64,000 nt of DNA from Zea mays (lineage: Eukaryota > Streptophyta > Magnoliopsida > Poales > Poaceae). Numbering within the stretch: position 1 is the stretch's first letter; the number at the start of each line of letters is the position of its first letter. This document shows positions 10,560 to 21,633 of this stretch, one piece after another. Location: positions 270,404,622-270,468,621 of the forward strand of contig NC_050096.1 in NCBI RefSeq assembly GCF_902167145.1, read 5' to 3'. Under the pieces are notes generated by a model. That model made no database searches. It was given only the letters and a program-made list of their open reading frames with translations, and was not told the origin of the DNA. A program made the translations under genes and the position numbers.

Positions 10560-10920
10560 CAACCTGGATTGCAGTTTAGGACCTCTCTGCGAAAGCAGAA
10601 GGGCCCGACAGCCTGGGAGCCGGCTCTAGAGAACAGGACCCTGTTCCATGGGGTGGTCCGGAGCCTGTGTGGCCGCTTAGCCTGGTTCCGTACCCGAAAG
10701 CCTGCACACTCCACCACTTCGTGATGGGTACCTAGTATTTGGAGCTATAAGTCCTGTGGGTCCGACAACCTGGGGTCCGAAACTAGAGAATGGACATTTG
10801 TCTCCTGGGGTGGTCCGGAGCCCGTGTAGCCGCTCAGCCTGGTTCCGTACCGTGGGCCTGCACACTCCACCACTCTGCGACAAGTGTCCTAGTACCTAGA
10901 ACCACCATCCAGGTGGTCCG
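10560..10920 (+). repeat. Degenerate tandem duplication, period about 157 bp
   Basis: Two diverged copies share GGTGGTCCGGAGCC, TCAGCCTGGTTCCGTACC and CCTGCACACTCCACCAC, anchored near 10654 and 10811. A single related copy in reverse complement is seen in C at about 22260-22400. Confidence 0.6.
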
Positions 10921-12107
10921 GACGTACAACTTGGCCTCCCAGACTAGACCCTGCAGGTCCCGAGCATGTATTAAAGGATGGCTAGTGTCAGATGACGGGT
11001 CCTGAGGGTGTACTACTAATGTCCCCTAGCCGAAGCTGTGTGCAGGCCCAGGTCCCAGTCGAGGCTACCTCCTAGGGGCCACCGCCAAACTCTTTCTTAG
11101 GTATGCTGGTCTGCAGCCTCGACAAATCGAGTCTACATCCCAGGGGGCCAGGTACCAAGGAAGAATCAGTTACACAACACACAACAGGGATAAGTGGTAC
11201 ACAGATAAGTGCTAATACTTCTTGATAAATAGTACTCAAAAGTACCTTACAAAAAGCAAAAGTATTACATCCGCTTTCAAGCAGAGCCCTAGCTCCATCT
11301 CTACTCTACAGGTATGAACTACCTCCACACCAGTAGGGCCGCGTGGTAGCTAGCTTCGAGCGACTCGCCAGCGAAGGTGACCACTTCAGCACCGACGGCA
11401 GTGGCCACCTCTGCACCGACGACTCGCCAACAGTGGCGACCACCTCAATGCGTGCGCCATTGCGAAGAAGTCCTTGCCCCTGTCCTCCTACGGGGGGCGA
11501 CAACGAGGCCATTAAATCCAAAGAGTGGGAGGCTCGGTGGCAGGTGGCACTAACGGTCTCGCCAGCAGAGGCAACCACCCCTGCAGTATGCAGCCTCACC
11601 AGCAGCAGCGACCACCTCAGCACCGACGACAGCGGCCACCTCCGCACCGGTGGCTTACCAGCAACGGCGACTGCCTCAGCCCGTGCGAAGAGGTCCTTGC
11701 TCCCGTCCTCCCACGGGAGTGAGGACAAGACCATCCAAGAACGCGACCGCCACCCCCACGGCGTACGACATCTTGTACAACCCCCGAGCGACGTCGGAGC
11801 AGTGTGGCCGGTGGCGCGGGAGACGCCATGGATGTGGTGGACCTGCGCACGGCGCGACCGTCGCCCGTGCGGTGGACGGACAGCCCCACCCCGCCCAAGC
11901 GGCAGGAGGCAGCGCCGGAGGCGGCGCCAAAGCCATCAAGGCCAAGGAGCCAGACAAGCGGCAGCTGACGGTCCCTGCAGCCGGCCGGCCCCGCGTAGCC
12001 GAAGTTCACCTCCTCCGCAAGGCTGGTGAATGCCCTTCTCCCTCGAATGGTGAAGGAAGAAGTGGGTCGCCAGCCCATGCGGAAGGCAGGACCCCAACTT
12101 GGCTCGC
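10921..12107 (+). other. 3' internal region of B, low-complexity, no supported gene
   Basis: 10980-11290 aligns in reverse complement with C at 21920-22200. 11340-11700 is an imperfect repeat of CGAC/CACC-rich segments, open in several frames on both strands because of composition. I recognise no protein. The nested Copia element A follows at the CTTCC target site (12108-12112). Confidence 0.5.
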
Positions 12108-12112
12108 CTTCC

Positions 12113-13322
12113 TGAAAGGGAAATGTGTCCTTGGGCCATTTCTAAGTATTTTGGTGATTTAGTGTCCAACACAAGTGCCTAAGTATAAAATGGTGAACAA
12201 AGTACAAATCAAGGATAAAGGTATGTTTCTCAGACTTAGTACATTGTTTTAGAGACTAATGTATTGTGTCTAAGTGCCGGAAACAGGAAAAATCGAATTG
12301 GAAATGAGATGGCTTTGTTCAGCCAAAGTCTGCTCAGTCTGGGAGCACCGGACTGTCCGGTGGCGCCAGGCTGGCTCGAGTGAACTGGGCGCTCTCGGGA
12401 ATTCACCGGCGACGTACGACTATAATTCCCCGGACTGTCCGGTGTGCACCGGACTGTCCGGTGAGCCAACGGTCGGCCGCGCGATCTGCGCGGGACACGT
12501 GGCCGAGCCAACGGCTAGAAGGGGGCACCGGACTGTCCGGTGTGCACCGGACATGTCCGGTGCGCCAACGGCTCTCTGGCTGCCAACGGTCGGCTGCGCC
12601 AGTTAAGGAAAGAAATCGGGCACCGGACAGTGTCCGGTGTGCACCGGACTGTCCGGTGCGCCACGCGACAGAAGGCAAGGATTGCCTTCCCAGATTGCTC
12701 TCAACGGATCCTAGCTGCCTTGGGGCTATAAAAGGGACCCCTAGGCGCATGGAGGAGAACACCAAGCATTCTAAAAGCATTCATAAGCACTAAGACATCG
12801 ATTCCGCGCTTTTGATTCTTTGCGATAGCAATTAGAGCTCTAGTTGAGTTGTGAACTCATTGAGTTGTGTTGTGAGCTCTTGTTGCAACTTGTGTGCGTA
12901 GCGTTGCTGTGATTTCTTGTCTTGAGTGTGTTGCTTATCCCTCCCTTACTCCGTGCTTCTTTGTGAACTTCAAGTGTAAGGGCGAGAGGCTCCAAAGTGT
13001 GGAGATTCCTCGCAAACGGGATATAATAAAGCAAGCAAAACACCATGGTATTCAAGTGGGTCTTTGGACCGCTTGAGAGGGGTTGATTGCAACCCTCGTC
13101 CGTTGGGACGCCACAACATGGAGTAGGCAAGCGTTGGTCTTGGCCGAACCACGGGATAACCACCGTGCCATCTCTGTGATTGATATCTTTGTGGTTATTG
13201 TGTTTTGTTGAGACTCCTCTCTACCCACTTGGTGATTATTGTGCTAACACTTAACCAAGTTTTGTGGCTTAAGTTTTAAGTTTTACAGGATCACCTATTC
13301 ACCCCCCCTCTAGGTGCTCTCA
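12113..13322 (+). repeat. 5' LTR of Copia element A
   Basis: Starts TGAAAGGGAAATGTGTCC and ends GGTGCTCTCA. It contains about seven palindromes of the CACCGGACTGTCCGGTG type at 12346-12655, upstream of a TATAAAAG box at 12727-12734. Confidence 0.9.
12727..12734 (+). promoter_or_regulatory. TATA box in A 5' LTR
   Basis: TATAAAAG follows the palindrome cluster and sits about 645 bp before the gag ATG. The 3' LTR keeps it at 18134. Confidence 0.7.
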
Positions 13323-13324
13323 AT

Positions 13325-13337
13325 TGGTATCAAAGCC
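13325..13337 (+). promoter_or_regulatory. Primer-binding site of A
   Basis: TGGTATCAAAGCC, complementary to the 3' end of initiator Met tRNA except for one base (usual form TGGTATCAGAGC), starting two bases after the LTR. Confidence 0.8.
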
Positions 13338-13371
13338 ATTCTCTTCAAGAAGGGACTAATCGCCCGAAGAG

Positions 13372-15753
13372 ATGGATCCTAAGGGAAAGGGGATGGTGGT
13401 CAACAACAACGAGAAGGAGTCTATCTTCAACGAGCCGAAGGATGACAAGCCTACCGACTCGGGCTCGGGCCACAAGCGCAAAGACGGGAAGAAGAAGAAG
13501 ACAAGGCGCATCAAGGAGATCGTCTACTACGACAGCGACGAATCTTCCTCTTCCCAAAAGGACGACGACGACTACGAGAAAAAGAAAACGGTCAATTCGA
13601 ACTTTTCTTTTGATTATTCTCGTATTCCTCAAAGTACAAATGCTCATTTATTATCTATTCCACTTGGTAAACCTCCTCATTATGATGGAGAGGACTACGG
13701 ATTTTGGAGTCACAAAATGCGTAGTCACTTGTTCTCTCTCCATCCTAGTATATGGAAGATTGTAGAGAATGGAATGCACTTTGATAGTACTGATAGTCCA
13801 ATGTTCATTAATGAGCAAATTCATAAAAATGCACAAGCTACTACTGTTCTTCTAGCTTCATTGTGCAGGGATGAATACCACAAAGTAAGCGGCTTGGATA
13901 ACGCCAAGCAAATTTGGGACACCCTCAAGATCTCTCATGAGGGGAATGACGTCATAATGCTCACCAAGATGGAGTTGTTGGAGGGCGAACTCGGGAGATT
14001 CGCTATGATAAGGGGAGAAGAGCCAACCCAAACGTACAACCGGCTCAAGACCCTTGTCAACAAGATAAGAAGCTATGGAAGCACGCGATGGACGGACCAC
14101 GACGTCGTCCGCCTAATGCTAAGGTCTTTTACTGTCCTTGATCCTCATCTTGTAAACAATATTCGTGAGAATCCTAGGTACACCAAGATGACACCCGAGG
14201 AGATACTTGGAAAGTTCGTAAGCGGGCGAATGATGATCAAGGAAGCAAGATACGTGGACGACGCATTGAATGGTCCAATCAATGAGCCTCAACCACTTGC
14301 TCTCAAGGCAACAAGAAGCAAGGAGACGCTACCTAGCAAGGTGGCACAAATTGAGGCGGCCGGACTTAACGATGAAGAGATGGCTCTCATCATCAAGAGA
14401 TTCAAGACGGCGCTAAAAGGTCGCAAGGGGCAGCCAAGCAAGACCAAGACAAAGGGGAAGCGCTCATGCTTCAAATGTGGTAAGCTTGGTCATTTTATTG
14501 CTAACTATCCCGACAATGATAGTGATCAGGATCAAGGGAACAAGAGGGAGAAGAAGAAGAACTATAAGAAGGCAAAGGGCGAGGCGCATCTAGGCAAGGA
14601 GTGGGATTCAGATTGCTCCTCTTCCGACTCTGACAATGAAGGACTCGCCGCCACCGCCTTCAACAAGTCATCCCTCTTCCCTAACGAGCGTCACACATGC
14701 CTTATGGCAAGGGAGAAGAAGGTATGTACTCAAAACTCTACTTATGCTTCTTCAAGTGAGGACGAATCTAGTGATGAGGATGAAATAGATTATCCATGTT
14801 TATTTAAGGGCCTAGATAGAACCAAAGTAGATAAAATTAATGAATTGATTGATGCCTTGAATGATAAGAATAGGCTTTTAGAAAAACAAGAGGATTTGTT
14901 GTATGAAGAACATGGCAAATTTGTAGAAGCACAAAAATCTCATGCTCTAGAAGTTAAAAGAAACGAAATGCTTTCTTGTGAATTATCTTCTTGCCATGAG
15001 ACAATTTCTAACTTAAGGAACATTAATGATGATTTGAATGCTAAGTTAAAAATAGCTAGTAAATCAACATCTTGTGTAGAAATTGTTGCAACTTGTAATA
15101 GGTGTAAAGATTTTGACATTGATGCTTGTAGTGAACACCTAGTTTCAATTTCTAAACTTAATGATGAATTGGCTAGTCTTAATGCTCAACTTAAGACTAG
15201 CAAGAGCGAATTTGATAAGCTAAAATTTGCGAGGGATGCCTACACGATTGGTAGACACCCCTCAATTAAGGATGGACTTGGCTTCAAGAGGGAAGCCAAG
15301 AACTTAACAAGCCATAAGGTTCCCATCCCCGCCAAGGAGAAAGGGAAGGCTCCTATGGCAAGTAGTACTAAAAAGAACCATGCTTTTATGTATCATAATA
15401 AGAGACATGCTAGAAATGACTATAGAAGTTATGATTCACATGCTTATGGTTCACATGCTATGTTTGCTTCTAGTTCTTCTTATATGCATGATAGAGATAT
15501 GTCTAGGAGATATGTTCATCATGTGCCTAGAAAGAATATTGTTCATGTTTCTAGGAAAGTTATGGATGGTCCTTCTACAATATATCATGCTTTAAATGCT
15601 TCCTTTGCTATTTGTAGAAAGGATAGGAAGATAGTTGCTAGGAAATTAGGGGCAAAATGCAAGGGTGATAAAACTTGCATTTGGGTCCCTAAGACAATTA
15701 TGACTAACCTCGTAGGACCCAACAAGAGTTGGGTACCTAAGTCCCAAGCCTAA
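13372..15753 (+). CDS. gag: Gag of SIRE-type Copia element A
   Basis: 793 residues from ATG to TAA with no interruptions. The N-terminus is basic and Lys/Ser-rich. The retrotransposon capsid domain runs from about residue 90 to 330 (PPHYDGEDYGFWSHKM, LDNAKQIWDTLKI). A zinc knuckle at about residue 366 reads CFKCGKLGHFIANY: the fourth ligand Cys is Tyr, a single G-to-A change that should weaken nucleic-acid binding. A long coiled-coil and Ser-rich C-terminal extension, typical of the SIRE/Maximus lineage, follows. Gag forms the cytoplasmic particle. The stop is followed at once by pol in another reading frame. Confidence 0.9.
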   Translation: MDPKGKGMVVNNNEKESIFNEPKDDKPTDSGSGHKRKDGKKKKTRRIKEIVYYDSDESSSSQKDDDDYEKKKTVNSNFSFDYSRIPQSTNAHLLSIPLGKPPHYDGEDYGFWSHKMRSHLFSLHPSIWKIVENGMHFDSTDSPMFINEQIHKNAQATTVLLASLCRDEYHKVSGLDNAKQIWDTLKISHEGNDVIMLTKMELLEGELGRFAMIRGEEPTQTYNRLKTLVNKIRSYGSTRWTDHDVVRLMLRSFTVLDPHLVNNIRENPRYTKMTPEEILGKFVSGRMMIKEARYVDDALNGPINEPQPLALKATRSKETLPSKVAQIEAAGLNDEEMALIIKRFKTALKGRKGQPSKTKTKGKRSCFKCGKLGHFIANYPDNDSDQDQGNKREKKKNYKKAKGEAHLGKEWDSDCSSSDSDNEGLAATAFNKSSLFPNERHTCLMAREKKVCTQNSTYASSSEDESSDEDEIDYPCLFKGLDRTKVDKINELIDALNDKNRLLEKQEDLLYEEHGKFVEAQKSHALEVKRNEMLSCELSSCHETISNLRNINDDLNAKLKIASKSTSCVEIVATCNRCKDFDIDACSEHLVSISKLNDELASLNAQLKTSKSEFDKLKFARDAYTIGRHPSIKDGLGFKREAKNLTSHKVPIPAKEKGKAPMASSTKKNHAFMYHNKRHARNDYRSYDSHAYGSHAMFASSSSYMHDRDMSRRYVHHVPRKNIVHVSRKVMDGPSTIYHALNASFAICRKDRKIVARKLGAKCKGDKTCIWVPKTIMTNLVGPNKSWVPKSQA

Positions 15754-15760
15754 ATTTGCC

Positions 15761-17533
15761 TTGCAGGTTTATGCATCCGAGGGTTCAAGCTGGATTATCG
15801 ACAGCGGATGCACAAACCATATGACGGGGGAGAAGAAGATGTTCACCTCCTACGTCAAGAATAAGGATTCCCAAGATTCAATCATATTTGGTGATGGGAA
15901 CCAAGGCAAGGTGAAAGGCTTAGGCAAGATTGCAATTTCAAATGAGCACTCTATCTCTAATGTGTTTTTAGTTGAGTCTCTGGGATATAATTTACTATCT
16001 GTTAGTCAATTATGCAATATGGGATATAACTGTTTATTCACAAACATAGATGTGTCTGTCTTTAGAAGGTGTGATGGTTCACTAGCTTTTAAGGGTGTAC
16101 TAGACGGCAAACTTTATTTAGTTGATTTTGCAAAAGAGGAGGCCGGTCTAGATGCATGCTTAATTGCTAAGACTTGCATGGGCTGGCTGTGGCATCGCCG
16201 TTTAGCACATGTGGGGATGAAGAACCTTCACAAGCTTTTAAAGGGAGAACACGTGATAGGTTTAACTAACGTCCATTTCGAAAAAGATAGACCTTGTGCA
16301 GCTTGTCAAGCAGGTAAACAAGTGGGAGGAGCGCATCACAGCAAGAATGTGATGACCGCATCAAGACCCTTGGAGCTGCTACATATGGACCTCTTCGGAC
16401 CTGTCGCCTATTTAAGCATTGGAGGAAGTAAGTATGGTTTAGTTATTGTTGATGACTTTTCCCGCTTCACTTGGGTATTCTTTTTGCAGGATAAATCTGA
16501 AACCCAAGGGACCCTCAAGCGCTTTCTAAGGAGAGCTCAAAACGAGTTTGAGCTCAAAGTGAAGAAAATAAGGAGCGACAATGGGTCCGAGTTCAAGAAC
16601 CTTCAAGTGGAGGAGTACCTTGAGGAGGAAGGGATCAAGCACGAGTTCTCCGCTCCCTACACACCACAACAAAATTGTGTGGTAGAGAGGAAGAACAGGA
16701 CGCTCATCGATATGGCGAGGACGATGCTTGGAGAATTCAAGACCCCCGAGTGCTTTTGGTCGGAAGCCGTGAACACGGCTTGCCACGCCATCAATAGGGT
16801 CTACCTTCATCGCCTCCTCAAGAAGACGTCATATGAGCTACTAACCGGTAACAAACCCAATGTATCTTACTTTCGTGTATTTGGGAGCAAATGCTACATT
16901 CTAGTGAAGAAGGGTAGAAATTCTAAGTTTGCTCCCAAAGCTGTAGAAGGGTTTTTGTTAGGTTATGATTCAAATACAAAGGCGTATAGAGTCTTCAACA
17001 AATCATCGGGTTTGGTTGAAGTCTCTAGCGACGTTGTATTTGATGAGACTAATGGCTCTCCAAGAGAGCAAGTTGTTGATCTTGATGATGTAGATGAAGA
17101 AGATATTCCGATGGCCGCAATACGCACCATGGCGATTGGAGATGTGCGACCACAGGAACAAGATGAGCAAGATCAACCTTCCTCCTCAACTATGGTGCAT
17201 TCCCCAACTCAAGACGATGAACAGGTTCATCAACAGGAGGCGTGTGATCAAGGGGGAGCACAAGATGATCATGTGATGGAGGAAGAAACTCAACCGGCAC
17301 CTCCAATCCAAGTTCGAGCGATGATTCAAAGGGATCATCCCGTCGATCAAATTCTGGGTGATATTAGCAAGGGAGTAACTACTCGATCTCGTTTAGTTAA
17401 TTTTTGTGAGCATTACTCCTTTGTCTCTTCTATTGAGCCTTTCAGGGTAGAAGAGGCCTTGCTAGATTCGAACTGGGTTTTGGCCATGCAAGAGGAGCTC
17501 AACAACTTCAATGTGTCCTTGGGCCATTTCTAA
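15761..17533 (+). pseudogene. pol: Truncated pol of A: protease and integrase, RT and RNase H missing
   Basis: The ORF is open for 590 codons from 15761 (not an ATG). It has the aspartic protease motif WIIDSGCTNHMTG at the start. Integrase follows with zinc ligands (WHRRLAH...CAAC) and the D,D,E residues in HMDLFGPV, IRSDNGSEF and VVERKN; the usual Gly before VVERK is Cys. The frame ends in LNNF, the first residues of RT, and then reads seven codons of the 3' LTR to a stop. Polymerase and RNase H are gone, so this copy is not autonomous. The frame is +1 relative to gag. Confidence 0.9.
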
Positions 17534-18729
17534 GTATTTTGGTGATTTAGTGTCCAACACAAGTGCCTAAGTATAAAATGGTGAACAAAGTACAAATCAA
17601 GGATAAAGGTATGTTTCTCAGACTTAGTACATTGTTTTAGAGACTAATGTATTGTGTCTAAGTGCTGGAAACAGGAAAAATTGAATTGGAAATGAGATGG
17701 CTTTGTTCAGCCAAAGTCTGCTCAGTCTGGGAGCACCGGACTGTCCGGTGCTGCACCGGACAGTGTCTGGTGCGCCAGGCTGGCTCGAGTGAACTGGGCG
17801 CTCTCGGGAATTCACCGGCGACGTACGACTATAATTCACCGGACTGTCCGGTGTGCACCGGACTGTCCGGTGAGCCAACGGTCGGCCGGGCCAACGGTCG
17901 GCCGCGCGATCTGCGCGGGACACGTGGCCGAGCCAACGGCTAGAAGGGGGCACCGGACTGTCCGGTGCGCCAACGGCTCTCTGGCTGCCAACGGTCGGCT
18001 GCACCAGTTAAGGAAAGAAATCGGGCACCGGACAGTGTCCGGTGTGCACCGGACAGTGTCCGGTGCGCCACGCGACAGAAGGCAAGGATTGCCTTCCCAG
18101 ATTGCTCTCAACGGCTCCTAGCTGCCTTGGGGCTATAAAAGGGACCCCTAGGCGCATGGAGGAGAACACCAAGCATTCTAAAAGCATTCCTAAGCACTAA
18201 GACATCGATTCCGCGCCTTTGATTCTTTGCGATAGCAATTAGAGCTCTAGTTGAGTTGTGAACTCATTGAGTTGTGTTGTGAGCTCTTGTTGCGACTTGT
18301 GTGCGTAGCGTTGCTGTGATTTCTTGTCTTGAGTGTGTTGCTTATCCCTCCCTTACTCCGTGCTTCTTTGTGAACTTCAAGTGTAAGGGCGAGAGGCTCC
18401 AAAGTGTGGAGATTCCTCGCAAACGGGATATAGTAAAGCAAGCAAAACACCGTGGTATTCAAGTGGGTCTTTGGACCGCTTGAGAGGGGTTGATTGCAAC
18501 CCTCGTCCGTTGGGGCGCCACAACGTGGAGTAGGCAAGCGTTGGTCTTGGCCGAACCACGGGATAACCACCATGCCATCTCTGTGATTGATATCTTTGTG
18601 GTTATTGTGTTTTGTTAAGACTCCTCTCTACCCACTTGGTGATTATTGTGCTAACACTTAACCAAGTTTTGTGGCTTAAGTTTTAAGTTTTACAGGATCA
18701 CCTATTCACCCCCCCTCTAGGTGCTCTCA
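17512..18729 (+). repeat. 3' LTR of A, lacking its first bases
   Basis: The LTR starts at TGTGTCC instead of TGAAAGGGAAATGTGTCC and ends GTGCTCTCA. It contains an additional palindrome block (17736-17775) relative to the 5' LTR. Confidence 0.9.
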
Positions 18730-18734
18730 CTTCC

Positions 18735-19868
18735 GCCCCAGCGAGGATGATGAACATCGTTGAAGCTGAGGGCGTGGGGGGGCGAGGCCGCAGCTTGGCT
18801 CGCTTCTCTCCACCACAAGGCTGGTGGTCATCCTTCTAGATGACGACTGGCGGGAGGTTGCAGCTGGACTGCATGATGAAAATCCTTGAAGCCGAGCAAT
18901 GGCAGAAGAGCGCCAACCCCCACGAGGTCGTGCTCCTCCAACAACAGCAAGAAGAAGACAAGATCGACAGCACCACTGCGTAGAAAACAAAGAGCGTGAG
19001 CCCTCCAGTGGTGAGACCGCCGGAGGGGGTGGCTCTGACACGGATTCCTCCAGTGAACACCGGCGCGCCCCATCCAGGGGCCCGGAAGGCGGAAAGGTGC
19101 GATGAATGCAAGAGGAGCGAGGCATGACTACTGCCCGGGGGATGGACCCCTTTTTAAAGGCGGATTTCCCCACTCGTGCCCCAAAGCGTCATGGGCGAGG
19201 TCTCCTCCGATGCGCACCGGGGTTCCCACCCTATGACCCGGGGGCCAGGCCCCACATGTCATACTGGCTGAACCGGAGCGCGAAGAAGGAAAACCGCCAC
19301 GCAAGGAGCATGCAACCGCCCCGCGGTTATGTGCCCCTTCATTTTCACCGCAACCAGCGGTCAGGAAGGTGAACCGCCGCACGAGGAGCGTGCAACCGCC
19401 CCGCGGTTATACGCCCCTTCATCTTCGCCGAAACCAGCGGTCAAGAAGGCGAACTGCCGTGCAGGAAGTGTACAACCGCCCCGTGGTTGTGTGCCCCCTC
19501 AGCTTCGCTGCAACCGACGGTCCAACATGGGGGCCCAGGCCCACATGTCATGCAACCGGCGCGCCGGTTACCGGGTGTGGAAAATCGCACCGTTGCTCGC
19601 GCCAATGCCACGTCTCCTCGGGGCCGTCGCCGAAGACTGAAAAGTTAAGTTTTCAGAACCAGTGCAGCGACTCGAGGCACCCCACGCATGGCCCATCAGT
19701 GACATTAAGTACGAAGGTCACGGGCCAGTCAACCGTGAAAACAGGCGTGGCAGTCAGCGTGACCATAGGCGGGTCGGCAGTAATTGCGTCAACAGGCGCG
19801 CAGGAGCAGCAGGCCAATCGCCAGTCAGACTCTAGCCCCGCCTGCAGGTTCGCATCCTCCCCTGAGGC
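18735..19868 (+). other. 3' internal region of B with an 80-bp tandem repeat
   Basis: No supported coding region. At 19284-19526 there are three copies of an 80-bp unit, anchored by TGCAACCGCCCCGCGGTTAT at 19311 and 19391 and by a variant at 19471. The rest is GC-rich, non-coding 3' sequence leading to the MITE and the polypurine tract. Confidence 0.65.
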
Positions 19869-20533
19869 TAGAGATGGCAATGGGTACCCGAAACCCGATG
19901 GGTTTTTACCCCATTAGGGTATGGGTTTGGGTCAATTTTCATACCCATGGGTTTGTTAATGGACATAAATGTATACCCAACGGGTTCATGGGTACGGGTT
20001 TGTTCCTATAGTACCCAAACCCGTGAACCCGTGGGTTTTTTAAACTCGACCAAACCTAGTGCATATTGTAATTTTATTTCATGGGTACGGGTTTTTTATT
20101 TTATAAACCTAGTGAATGTATAAGTAGTTGGTGATAGTGTTTCTTGCTTGCTATTATAGTTATTACTAACGTTATATATATGTGGTGAATGCATAACTTA
20201 GTGCAAGGTAACTTGTTTATACAACTTATTATTTGTATTTAATTATCTCTACTAATATTTTTATACCAAATCATGAACTCGTTGTTCATTACATAAATTT
20301 TGGATTATGATCTCATTAATCATTACTATACTTATTGATTATAAAAAGAATAAGCATATTGGAGATAAAAACCCGCGGGTAACCCGTGGGTACCCGCAAA
20401 CCCGATGGGTACGGGTTTGGGCAAAATTTCAAACCCGTCATGGGTACGGGTTTTTTAATGGGTGTAAATATTTTTCACGGGTACGGGTTTGGGATAGCAA
20501 AACCCAGCGGGTTTGTACCCGTTGCCATCTCTA
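19869..20533. mobile_element. hAT-like MITE, 665 bp
   Basis: Terminal inverted repeats read TAGAGATGGCAATGGGTAC at the left and the complement of TAGAGATGGCAACGGGTAC at the right. Subterminal ACCCG/CGGGT motifs are dense at both ends around an AT-rich core. The flanking 8-bp duplication is CCTGAGGC / CCTAAGGT (6 of 8 match; both differences are transitions). Eight-bp duplications and this TIR type fit hAT-superfamily MITEs. No transposase is encoded. It inserted just upstream of the polypurine tract of B. Confidence 0.85.
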
Positions 20534-20536
20534 CCT

Positions 20537-20556
20537 AAGGTGGGCCCGGGGGCCAC
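20537..20556 (+). promoter_or_regulatory. Polypurine tract region of B
   Basis: A G-rich tract, AAGGTGGGCCCGGGGGCCAC, lies directly before the 3' LTR. Its first bases overlap the right target duplication of the MITE. Confidence 0.6.
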
Positions 20557-21633
20557 TGTCAGTACCCTAAATCAGGGGTACCCTCTTCTACAGTATAAAG
20601 ACGTTGTACGCGTCTCCTAGCCACACAGGGAACGACACTCGACCCCACCACATGGGAAGGTCTAGGGGCACCACGTGGCAAGGAGAGATAATACACCCCA
20701 GGATGCATCATTGGGTCCGGACCTCCATAGAGGGACACCGGACCCCTGTACGCACAGCCCGGACCCTCGAATACAGTCCGGAACTCCCAAGAGGGCATGC
20801 CGGATGGGCCCTAGGTCCCTCCGAGTAAAGTCTGGACCACAGTAAAGCATGGGGCGGAGGGAACCCCGACATGAGTAAGGGTCCGGTGCTGACACGCGTC
20901 CAGGCGGAGACCCGCTGCTGCCACGTGGCTTGTGGCCCGTGACATAAGCCAGCGGGCGGGGCATGACATGAGGCCTCTAAAGCCGCACGGACTCTGCATT
21001 TATTGCGGAAAGGACACGCCGCCTGCCATTGTGCTGACAGATGATGTGCCCTCTCAGCATTTAATGTGTTATGTCCACTCTGCTGGCAGACGGCGTCAGG
21101 GGTCATCCTGCAGAAGGCGCGCCTGTCCGGTCTGCTGTCAAACAGTGCGCCCATGCCATGCGGCGCACTGTGCTCACCATCCCTTATATAAGAAGCTTCC
21201 CCTGCACGCTGAGGATACGCGGATCTCAGATGTCAGGGCGCGAGGAGATTGCACCAGTGGCAAATATCTATAGCTCCAAGAGCTATATCCGTTATGTCCC
21301 TGGGCCCATATGTCGGGGCTCAGTACCATTGTGCATGCCCCCCTTCAACTATAAAAGGGGAGGCATGCGACGTTACAAAGGGGGACTTAGACCGAAGTGA
21401 TTCTAGACAACTCAAGCTCGATCTGGAGGTTTAAACCCTCAAGTTTCCACAGCAATCCAACACATAGTGGAGTAGGGTGTTACGCTCCGGCGGCCCGAAC
21501 CATTCTAAACTCTCGCGTGTCCACGTGCTTGATGTTTGCTTAGCAGGACCGGCGAAACGCTTAAGCCCCTCCTCATCTTAGGATTTAGGGCGGGTGCACT
21601 CCGCCACTCGGCCGGAGAATTTCCTCTCCGACA
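20557..21633 (+). repeat. 3' LTR of element B
   Basis: 1077 bp, TGTCAGTACCC to CTCTCCGACA, with a TATAAAA box near 21350. It is followed by GTGCT, which matches the left flank. Confidence 0.9.

Larger units (their letters stand above)
12113..18729 (+). mobile_element. SIRE/Opie-Ji-type Copia element A with RT-RNaseH deletion
   Basis: Bounded by perfect target duplications CTTCC (12108-12112 and 18730-18734). The 5' LTR is full length with a Met-tRNA-type PBS. A 793-residue gag and a protease-integrase ORF follow. The coding sequence then stops abruptly at the very start of RT and fuses to the 3' LTR, which lacks about its first ten bases (TGAAAGGGAA). The 5' LTR still has those bases, and U3 is copied to both LTRs during reverse transcription, so the deletion happened after integration. 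LTRs otherwise differ by about 15 substitutions plus indels in the palindrome cluster. Confidence 0.9.
7259..21633 (+). mobile_element. Non-autonomous Tat-type gypsy element B (gag only), with nested A and a MITE
   Basis: B is bounded by LTRs of 1076 and 1077 bp and by perfect 5-bp duplications GTGCT (7254-7258 and 21634-21638). Without the nested Copia element it is about 7.75 kb. It has a PBS, a gag similar to that of C, and then jumps almost directly to a remnant of the last part of pol. RT, RNase H and the integrase core are absent. The two LTRs differ by roughly 4% by eye, so B is older than A inside it. The LTRs share their start (TGTC(A/G)GTACCC), their end (CTCTCCGACA) and the PBS type with C, suggesting that B depended on a C-like autonomous partner, as in the maize Zeon/Cinful pair. 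Confidence 0.85.

Noticed and set aside
11306..12162. Possible genes in the low-complexity part of B (both strands)
   Set aside because: Open frames in several phases from CACC/CGAC repeats; no start context, domain or homologous frame in C.
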